NCBI GenBank assembly: GCA_964019135.1
Contig: OZ025265.1
Span: forward strand, 21,861,143 to 21,925,142
DNA: 64,000 bases
Source: Arenicola marina
Taxonomy: Eukaryota; Annelida; Polychaeta; Arenicolidae
Reading direction: 5' to 3'
Below the pieces are notes generated by a model, which did no database searches, had not been told where the DNA came from, and saw only the letters and a program-made list of their open reading frames with translations. Shown piece after piece: positions 56,948 to 64,000 of this stretch (position 1 is its first letter; each line of letters begins with the position of its first letter). Position numbers and translations under genes: made by a program.

Positions 56948-58142
56948 GCAGTGATGCTCCCGATTTTGCTAAAAATGACTGCAACAGTTTCCAACGCCTG
57001 GAAGATATGGTTTCAAGTCGCTTTGCTGTATCACAGAACCAATTCTTGTGTGAACATCAATACGCCAACGCCAACGCCAACGCCAACCCCCTTTATAAGG
57101 CACAAAATCACATTATACGGTCGGCTTGTGACCGATGACTAGCCAATCAGATTTTTCGTGACACACCACCCATTATCAAAGGCCCACACCTTCGGGATTC
57201 ATTACGCATTTGTAACACCTGGCGTATGGCTTCCGCGCTACAGAGCAAACCTGGCTTCACCGATCACACGGGGAAAACAATTGATGTGCGATCATGTTTT
57301 TTTTGCGCCGCAACGATACAATTGACAAAGCGAGATTGAGAAATGAAACTGTAAAGCAAAAATGAAACATCTCTGAAAGATTTATTTTCAAATTAGCAGA
57401 TGCCACAAGTTCTATATAGGATGTATATATTGTTGCTATACCCATTACATTGTCCGACCCCCAAATAACATCGCCTACCCAAAACCGTCAAACAGCATGC
57501 CCATGCATGATTGTCATCTCCATGTCACTTCAGTTTTGCGTCTAATATCAGATCAAATTCGTAAACAATGACAACCCTGCCCGCAACCACCACCCACCCA
57601 TAAAATCATACACAGGCCCATCACATACAGTAATCTTTTGCCCATATCATGAAGTGACAGGCAAGAAGCCAGCCCGATTGCGTCTTTCAAGTAAACGGGG
57701 TCGTCAGCCAGAAGTGAAGCCAGGTGTTGGTTGGATCAATTAACATCGCGCGTCTCTTCTCATCGACCTAAACAGCCAAGAAGCCAATTGTCATAATATC
57801 GTTTTGCGAGAAACCCTCCTGTGCGTCCTATTGGTTAATATATTTCGAGCTTCTCCCCATTGGTTGTGAGTGTCTAGTACGCCTAAAGCTAAAACGGAAC
57901 AGATGACAAGCAGAGGGATATAAATGGTTGGGGAATCTCCTATCGAATTCATATTGTTGGAGATTTGCCGTTTTAAAGCGATTCTTTAGCTACAAATATT
58001 TCTAAAGACAAGCCGTCGTAAAACGATTCTTCTGGCACAAATATTGTTGGAGACCAACCGTCTTATAGCGATTCTTACGGTACAAAATTTTGTTGGAGAT
58101 CAGCCAAAGCTGCATAGGACCGGTTACTTCTATTTAGTAAAT
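56948..58142. promoter_or_regulatory. Alpha/beta divergent promoter interval, copy 4
   Basis: 1195 bp. The alpha side has TATAAA (minus, 57092-57097), TATGGCTTCC (about 57226) and CCTGGCTTCACCG (about 57249). The beta side has AGAAGCCAGCCCG (about 57667), GTGAAGCCAGGTG (about 57714), AGAAGCCAATTG (about 57779) and TATAAA at 57919-57924. Leader repeats run 57948-58114. Confidence 0.72.
57948..58114 (+). repeat. Beta leader repeats, duplicate
   Basis: Same four units as at 51796-51962, with almost no differences. Confidence 0.75.
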
Positions 58143-58523
58143 ATGACGTCAACGACGATAATGGCAGAGCGGCAGATCACCCAAGAACTCGTCGACTCGC
58201 ATCAGATGATTCATTCCAAGTTCCGTCTCTCCTGCTGCCAGATCCAGATGCTCAACAACCGCATAGACGACCTCCAGAGGCGCTACGATCGAGCCGTGGT
58301 GGCCGACCAGCGCTCCTTCCCCTACGCTCTGCGTCTGGAGTTGGCTACGCTGGAAGGTGTACGCGACATGTTCTTCATGTATGCCAATCGGTGCGAGAAC
58401 CACATGGCCGCCCTTGAGAATCGACTATTCATCGTAGAACTGATGGCTGTGCTGGAGGTGGGAGAGGCTGTGAGCGAGATCGATGGCGCGGAAGTGGGTA
58501 ATGATGCCACAATCAACACGTAG
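58143..58523 (+). CDS. Beta-subfamily protein, intact (126 aa)
   Basis: It starts MTSTTIMAERQITQELVDSH. The core RRYDRAVVADQRSFPYALRL carries two changes (R to P and S to A) in an otherwise nearly fixed segment. It continues LATLEGVRDMFFMYANRCEN, LFIVELMAVLEVGEAVSEID and GAEVGNDATINT. The proline in the core helix is unusual in the family and could mark loss of function despite the open frame. Upstream it matches the copy at 51991; downstream it matches the pseudogene at 46718, which shows exchange between units. Confidence 0.7.
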   Translation: MTSTTIMAERQITQELVDSHQMIHSKFRLSCCQIQMLNNRIDDLQRRYDRAVVADQRSFPYALRLELATLEGVRDMFFMYANRCENHMAALENRLFIVELMAVLEVGEAVSEIDGAEVGNDATINT

Positions 58524-59299
58524 CAACGTCAGTGAGAGAGAAATTCCCATTCGATAGTTTGCCTTGAACAATTTGGGTCGTGTTGACCACGACTATATTC
58601 CAAGGCTTCTCTAGCGATATTGCTAAGGGGTATTAATAAACTTCAAACTTTTTGTGAATCGATTTATCCCATTTTATGTTGCTTTTAATAAAACGGAACT
58701 AAATGCATATATTCTTTTATCTTATACATACATGCTGATTTACGCTGTGGCACATACAAACGGGATCATGCATTTAGTACTAACAATATTAATACGGAAC
58801 AAATCAGTAACACAACTAACTTTTTTATAAATATATAAATATATGACTTAACTGACGCAATATAAGTATAATTGATCAATACTGTTGTTTATTGCGTCTA
58901 GAATGCATTTCGGCTCAAATCATTACCAACTAACCACGAACCCTTGCGAATAATTATATAAAACGAGCGGTTTCTTGCAATGGCAGCAACATGTTGGAAA
59001 GGGCAAACATATTGGTTAATTTGTGGGAACATACGGCTATTTGGGCTTAAGATCAGCTTCGCAATGTTGGTTTGCGTGGCGATGACGGAATTATATGTGG
59101 CGGATATAGGATGCATAGGTCTGATTAACTGATATCATGGGATCCAATCGCTTTTCATAGCAGCATTATCAGCTGCATCGTTAGCCAACCAACAGAATTC
59201 GGGTCAATAAGGAAAATGGATCAGCAATCCTGGCAAATCGAATTGCAAACATATCACAGCCGGAAGCTCATTACGTTGAAAGCCCTAAACGATAACTTT
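58524..59299. other. Beta 3' flank
   Basis: Nearly identical to 46985-47640 up to about 59230. The same spacer appears inverted at about 40020-40718. AATAAA lies at about 58635. No gene is seen. Confidence 0.55.
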
Positions 59300-59831
59300 A
59301 TTTTATTCAATTCCAGTTTACACCTTGGTGCAGCAAACTCTTACGCCAACATTATAAAGATCTGACGCACACAATCTGCGGGCAATCGGAACATACTTAA
59401 ACAGATTTAGGGCCGGTTTGTGGCATGGCCAGCCCAAAACAACGGGTTGAGGTATGATGGAGAAAGGAAGCCAGGGCCGTCGAGACTTTGTTGTTGACTC
59501 AGTCGCGCCTACCCACAACCATCCTATGGAAGCCATGTCAGCTATCAAACACCATTTAGAACGGGATGATGTACGAAGCCATTAAAGTCCACACCAAGGT
59601 GATGATAAATCTAAGCATTTCTATTGGCTGTTTATTTAATGCTACGAGTACGATATTTTTCAGCCAATATATAAGGGACAAACATCGTTGCTGCGTTACA
59701 TCACACTGGTAGATCACTCGCTGGTGTTGGACTTTAAACGAGAACCCGTTATTCACGGAACGCCGCTTATCGTCGAATAACATCACTGAATATCTCTATT
59801 GCGATATACTTGTCGTTATTATCGCCTAACA
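59300..59831 (+). promoter_or_regulatory. Gamma promoter module
   Basis: GGAAGCCAGGGCCGTCGAG lies at about 59466, TATGGAAGCCATGTCAGC at about 59525 and TATATAAGG at about 59668-59676. It is the inverted counterpart of 38615-39130. Confidence 0.65.
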
Positions 59832-60193
59832 ATGCCGTCATCCGTGGTATTGGAAGACAGCCAGTTGGCAGCAGACCTCGTCCATTATTATCAGAAGCTC
59901 CATTATAAGTTCCTCCGCGCTTGTCACCAAGTTCGCCTTCTCGACAACGGAATATATGACCTCCAGAGGCGCTACGATCGCGCCGTCGTGACCAATCAGC
60001 GATCCTTTCGCTATTCGCTACGCCTCAAGCTTGCAACGCTAGAAGGAGTGCGCGACATGTTCTTCGAGTACGCCAATCAACGCGGGAACGACTTGGTGAC
60101 ATTCAAGAGCGATTCGTCTTCGTAGAATTCTTGACCGTTCCAGACGAGAAACAAAACCTGTGGGATTCGGGAGGAGCTTCCTCGGCCTGCTAG
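59832..60193 (+). pseudogene. Gamma-subfamily member, frameshifted
   Basis: The first 90 or so codons are intact (MPSSVVLEDSQLAADLV, core RRYDRAVVTNQRSFRYSL). At about 60100 one base is missing (ACATTCAAGAG for ACTTTTCAAGAG), so the frame stops at 60125. The old ending is still readable downstream (DSGGASSAC, then TAG at 60191-60193). About 40 bp before it are also lost. It is the inverted counterpart of the intact gene at 38231. Confidence 0.85.
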
Positions 60194-61029
60194 GTTGCAG
60201 GTTGAGCCGCGTGTGAACAGATCATCCTCCATCCAATACACTTTGCTCTCCCATGAGCAATTAGGACGCTGAGTAATGTCGGCACCCGCCAGTTATTAAG
60301 TCTTTTATATCCGCAAGTGCTTTCTGACCTTTGTTGTTTCTTTTCCGGCAAACTTTGGCAACCGTGAATTAGTCCGCTTTGTTAATAAAATTAAAATCCA
60401 ACTTAATCAATATCGTTCTTTTCTGTTTCTTCTTTCTAATATTTGAATTGTATGATCATTTAGGTCGCCGACAACGCATTCCCTTATCGCGTTTTGTTGA
60501 AGAACATGGTCTAGCAACCGATATTAATTCCCTTGAATATTAATTATTGTTTGCCAGGTTTTCATCTATATTTTATTTTTTATATTGGCGGCGAGACCAC
60601 TTGAACAGCATTTTGATATATAATAATGTTACAGGCGAGAATAGATTGTGAGTCTTTTTTAAGGGCTAAAATTATACATTAGCATCAGTGTGATTAAACG
60701 ACGAGACCAACTAGCAAAGGGTTGATAAGCTATGTGGAAACGTCATAACTGAAATGCAATTATTGCACCTGTTTAGGGATAATTATTCCGGCCTATTGCG
60801 GCCTGCCACACCTCACGGTTTACTGTTCAAAACGCCATCAATACGTTTTTGCTCGAACGATCGCGTCTTGATTGTTATTAATCGTTCGCACTAGTTGCAA
60901 TTATACTGATATCTAATTACTTCGCCCAATTATTTTTTATGAAGCTTTATTTCAAAAAGAACATGCAACAATACGAGAGTACAAATGAAGCCAGATCAAC
61001 GCACTCGTTGCACACAGTTGCAGGTTCAG
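60194..61029. other. Gamma 3' flank, inverted duplicate of 37.4-38.2 kb
   Basis: AATAAA lies at about 60382. The sequence reads inverted against 37430-38200. No gene is seen. Confidence 0.55.
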
Positions 61030-61183
61030 CTGTAACTTTCCGGCGCCGTCTTCTGTGGCTGGTAGTTCAGCCAAGGCGATGAACACCGAGATCTGTAGAG
61101 TGTCAAACTCGTCTGCTCTCCCACAAACGTATTCACAGAACACACTGACGCAGCTCGTCCTGCGTGACGACGGCAAAATTGAT
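61030..61183 (-). pseudogene. Alpha 3' fragment
   Basis: It encodes the alpha C-terminal third (FCEYVCGRADEFDTLQ, then ISVFIALAEL) with no core and no start. One extra base at about 61145 breaks the frame (CGTCAGTGTGTTCTG). It begins at the same join (minus strand ATCAATTTTGCCGTCGTCAC) as the fragment at 37287. Confidence 0.75.
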
Positions 61184-61734
61184 ATATTCGAATGCATTTT
61201 ATGCAACCGTTTCACTTGAAAGCTTTTCACAATAACCTAAACAACTATCTTTTTTTAAGCTTATCGACAGACACCCATTCCTGTGCTCATCGTCTAACAC
61301 GTAACATTGCAACAACTTTCCGCGGCCAAACCTTGTGCTGTTGGCCTTTGAAGTCGACTGGCTCGTCGCGAGAATGTGAATCCATGGGTTGGGCTCATAG
61401 ATTAACGCTGCACGCCTTGCCTCATTGCTTAAAGCGGTAATGAAGCCAGGGAGCCGACTATGCATCAGATAGAAGCGCTATCCCGTTTCTAATTGGTGAA
61501 GGCATATTGAGCCTCTTTCCCATTTGTCATTTTCCAAGCAAGGCTTCACGCAGAGAATGTGAGTTAGATAATCTATTCGCTTATAAAGGTTAAACAAGTT
61601 GTTGACCAGTTATATTCAGCTAGGAGCTGTACTGCCGTTAATGGTTACAACGTACTCCTGGTCTATAAGGTAGGAACGGGGTAACAACAGGAATAAAATA
61701 CAACTGTTTGGTTTATTTCCTGATATTGACGCCA

Positions 61735-62030
61735 ATGACGGCTATGGCGTGGCGACAATTCGTGGACAACCTCATGGACTCTTACCAGACAGCGTCCGTC
61801 CAGACAGCAGTTCCATCTTTGCTGTCGCCAGATCCAGATGCTCAACAATCGCATAATCCACCTCCAGAGGCGCTACGATCGCGCCGTGGTGGCCGACCAG
61901 CCCTCCTTCCGTTACTCGCTGCACCTGGAGCTTATGGCTACGCTGAAAGGAATACGCGGCATGTTCTTTACGTAGGTACGCCCATTGGTGCGGGAATCAC
62001 ATGGACGCCCTTGAGGATCGAGTATTCCTT
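61735..62030 (+). pseudogene. Beta-like member, degraded
   Basis: It starts MTAMAWRQFVDNLMDSYQTA, then shifts out of frame before the core. The core DNA is still clear (CCAGAGGCGCTACGATCGCG, then CGACCAGCCCTCCTTCCG), as is MFFT followed by a stop at about 61974. Homology ends near 62030 (GATCGAGTATTCC). A TATAAA at 61582-61587 lies 150 bp upstream. The N-terminus differs from other beta copies, so this may be an old, separate lineage. The open frame at 61708-62055 reads mostly out of the family frame. Confidence 0.75.
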
Positions 62031-63197
62031 TACCCTTTGTCAGGAAGTGAAATAAGCGAGCGCCCTGTAGTCTTTAATTTTAAAGTAAACGTGCTCGTCG
62101 GCCGGAAGGAAAGCAATGTGACGTATATTTGCCTTTTTCAAAAATCGACGTTATCTTTGGCATACCATTTCATAATAATGTTTTGATGTACTCTCTGAAT
62201 TATGTTATATTATGTGCAAAATGGTACATTTACCGTTCAAAGCCAAATGGAAGAAAAGTATATCTCTGGGAATTTACGGTTAAAAAATCCTATAGAATAT
62301 ATTATAGAAAAACTAAAACAGAATTATTGTGAAAATGCAATATAGCATTTGTATCAGGCATTGTGATATATTAAGTGTTTGTTATATATTTGACAGATTT
62401 TTATATTTCCTTAATCAAATGTTACTCATCTTAGTGAAGCTATTTCCCGGAGCACCAAAAAGTGTTGTGATTGTATGAACGGATATTCTTGTATTCATCA
62501 CCTATGAAGATGTGTGAAGCCTATGTACTCTGGATTGATGCAAATAAAAAATAAAAATAAAAAAAAGCAATGTGATGGGCGGACCAATTTACAATCATGC
62601 GATTCTCTATCCGATTGAAATTGGGAAGATGCATATCGCCATAATAGCAATTACGACTTGTGCAAAAAACGAAATGCATCAATTTCCTGGGCTTCCGACT
62701 TGCTATTTTGCCACAAACCTTCCACGCATGTCTTTCATATTACTTCAGCGACTGGCTTAAACGATAACAGACATCCTGGAAGCATTCGTTAAGTACAGAA
62801 ATATCATACTAGCTTTATTGAAGTCGGCATTTAACCATTGGACGTTGAATAATAGTCATGTATCCAATGTTAACAAACATCATGCTTTTTAATTGAAATT
62901 AACCCAACATTGCCAATAACCCATGAATATAAACGACAAACAGTTTATTTCGGGAAGTGCGATTACAGTCACAGAGACACCCCAGGCAAATTTTAATGTA
63001 AGTCATGTCAGGCAATTTTAATTTTATTATATTATCCGAAACATATGGCACCAAATTATAGTCCACATCCACGAACTTCCACAAAAAGAATTGTCTTTCA
63101 GAAGAGGTTTTACAGTCTGTGGCCTTAAACTCCACACATCGTAATCAGCCATGTTTCCTTGAAAATAGACAATACCTCCCGACATCACAGGCGACTG
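62031..63197. other. Spacer and delta 3' flank
   Basis: A piece of the beta promoter block appears at about 62083-62110 (GTAAACGTGCTCGTCGGCCGG). AATAAA occurs at about 62542. From 62820 the sequence resembles the delta 3' flank at 35450-35760. A 78-codon frame (62899-63135, minus) has many stops in its counterpart near 35.8 kb and is not called. Confidence 0.5.
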
Positions 63198-63533
63198 TCA
63201 CTGTTCCGCGCCAGGTTCTGTCGTCTGTTGATGAGCCAGGATCATGAATACCGAGTTCTGTAGAGTATCTAGCTGGCCTTCTTTGCGACAGACGTATTCA
63301 CAGAACATGTTACACAACTGTTGCATCGTTGTAAGCTGAAGGCGCAGTGAATAGCGGAAGGAGCGTTGATCGGCCGCCACGGCGCGATCCTATCGCCTCT
63401 GGAGGTCCTCTATGCGGTTGTTGAGTAAAGGGATTTGACGACAGGCCACTTGGTACTTGTTGTACTGCTGAACGTAAAACCACAAAATGTCGTGAGGTGT
63501 CGTTAAACGGTCCGCCACGAAGGCTGATGCCAT
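63198..63533 (-). pseudogene. Delta-subfamily member with one nonsense codon
   Basis: The frame runs from ATG at 63533 (MASAFVADRLTTPHDILW) over 112 codons to a stop at 63198 without frameshift. Codon 48 is TAG (63390-63392) where the family has TAC for Tyr in RRYDRA. Past it, DRAVAADQRSFRYSLRLQL and CEYVCRKEGQLDTLQ are intact, ending PGAEQ. The rest of the gene and its TATA box (minus, 63680-63685) are sound, so the break is recent, or the base may be a sequencing error. Confidence 0.8.
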
Positions 63534-63850
63534 AGCCGAGTGGTGTAACCAGAGATAATGCGTAAAACAAAGGTTAACACTGACGCGGAATGCAATGCAG
63601 CTGTCTCCTCGTATGTAAGGTCCAATGTATTTACGGTTAAGGGATGCAGAAACGCTATCGCAAAGCCATCTTACTCGCCTTTATACGACACCATTTCAGT
63701 ATCAGCCGTAGCGCTAGCCAATGAAATTCAAGCATTCAAGCCCATAGGCCGTATCGGCTAAATATATCAGCTTTCCTGGCTTTCGACCTTGTTATTTTAC
63801 CACGAGTCTTCATAGCATGGCTTCCGTATTACACCAGAGACTGGCTTCGC
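63534..63850 (-). promoter_or_regulatory. Delta promoter region, second copy
   Basis: TATAAAGGCG (minus) lies at 63680-63685. CCTGGCTTTC (about 63776) and CATGGCTTCC (about 63817) are 40 bp apart as in the first copy. CTGGCTTCGCCGAT follows at about 63840. Confidence 0.65.
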
Positions 63851-64000
63851 CGATAGCCGACATCAAGGATAACTGCCACAACGCCACGAACCCCGACCTA
63901 GAGACGGACGGATTGATGGGCCAGGGGTCGTATTCACAATCCCCTCTTAAGTTACGCACGAAACGTGCATTTTCGTCTTAGTCTCCCCAGCTCGCTTTGG

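Noticed and set aside
62899-63135. 78-codon frame in the delta 3' flank
   Set aside because: The corresponding region near 35.7-35.9 kb has several stops in this frame, so there is no sign of coding constraint.
31278-63850. Histone gene cluster
   Set aside because: Short, intronless, TATA-driven and repeated genes suggest histones, but the proteins have no histone fold motif, are not Lys/Arg-tailed, and the genes have AATAAA with no histone 3' stem-loop seen.

Overview
The window is animal nuclear DNA. It has spliced genes with GT-AG introns, a tRNA gene with an intron, tRNA-derived SINEs, long minisatellites and AT-rich spacers. Nothing fixes the species. The gene content fits an invertebrate, and a marine deuterostome is my guess only. 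There are no operons, CRISPR arrays or bacterial signals.

Left part (1-30 kb). Three ordinary genes can be supported. (i) The first coding exon of a calponin-homology, filamin-like actin-binding protein lies on the minus strand at 2447-2587; its other exons would lie left of the window. (ii) A six-exon Rab-like GTPase of the RJL/DNAJC27 type lies on the minus strand at 14359-17775. It encodes 191 residues, has no J domain and no C-terminal cysteines, and has Gly at the Gln61 position. (iii) A three-exon DNAJC22 homologue lies on the plus strand at 18700-22624. It encodes 364 residues, with a TM2 domain, several membrane segments and a C-terminal J domain with HPD. Genes (ii) and (iii) are head to head, 924 bp apart. 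A tRNA-Lys(UUU) gene with a 21-nt intron lies at 12176-12269. The rest is repeats: a 50-bp minisatellite (2.6-4.2 kb), a 66-bp minisatellite (4.6-7.0 kb), about 300 bp of AAT repeats, SINEs, G-rich inverted-repeat elements and a near-perfect hairpin at 28.8 kb.

Right part (31-64 kb). This is one rearranged gene cluster and the most interesting part of the window. I count 21 loci of a family of short, intronless genes for helical proteins of 108-127 residues. I do not recognise the family. All members share a core like YDRAVVADQRSFRYSLRL. Four subfamilies can be told apart, with labels that are mine: alpha (MTSESAMMGF start), beta (MTSS...QELVDSHQ start), gamma (MPSSV.LEDSQL start) and delta (MASA..ADRLTTP start). 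About 11 loci look intact and 10 are broken in different ways. The ancestral unit seems to be alpha(-) / beta(+) / gamma(+). Alpha and beta diverge from a shared interval of about 1.19 kb that recurs four times, and gamma follows beta. Units have been duplicated in tandem (a repeat offset of about 6.15 kb), inverted (37.3-41.5 kb against 57.7-61.2 kb) and partly deleted. Most intact members have a TATA box 140-225 bp before the start, and all four subfamilies have upstream copies of a GAAGCCA motif, usually paired. This suggests one coordinated expression programme; the function is unknown.
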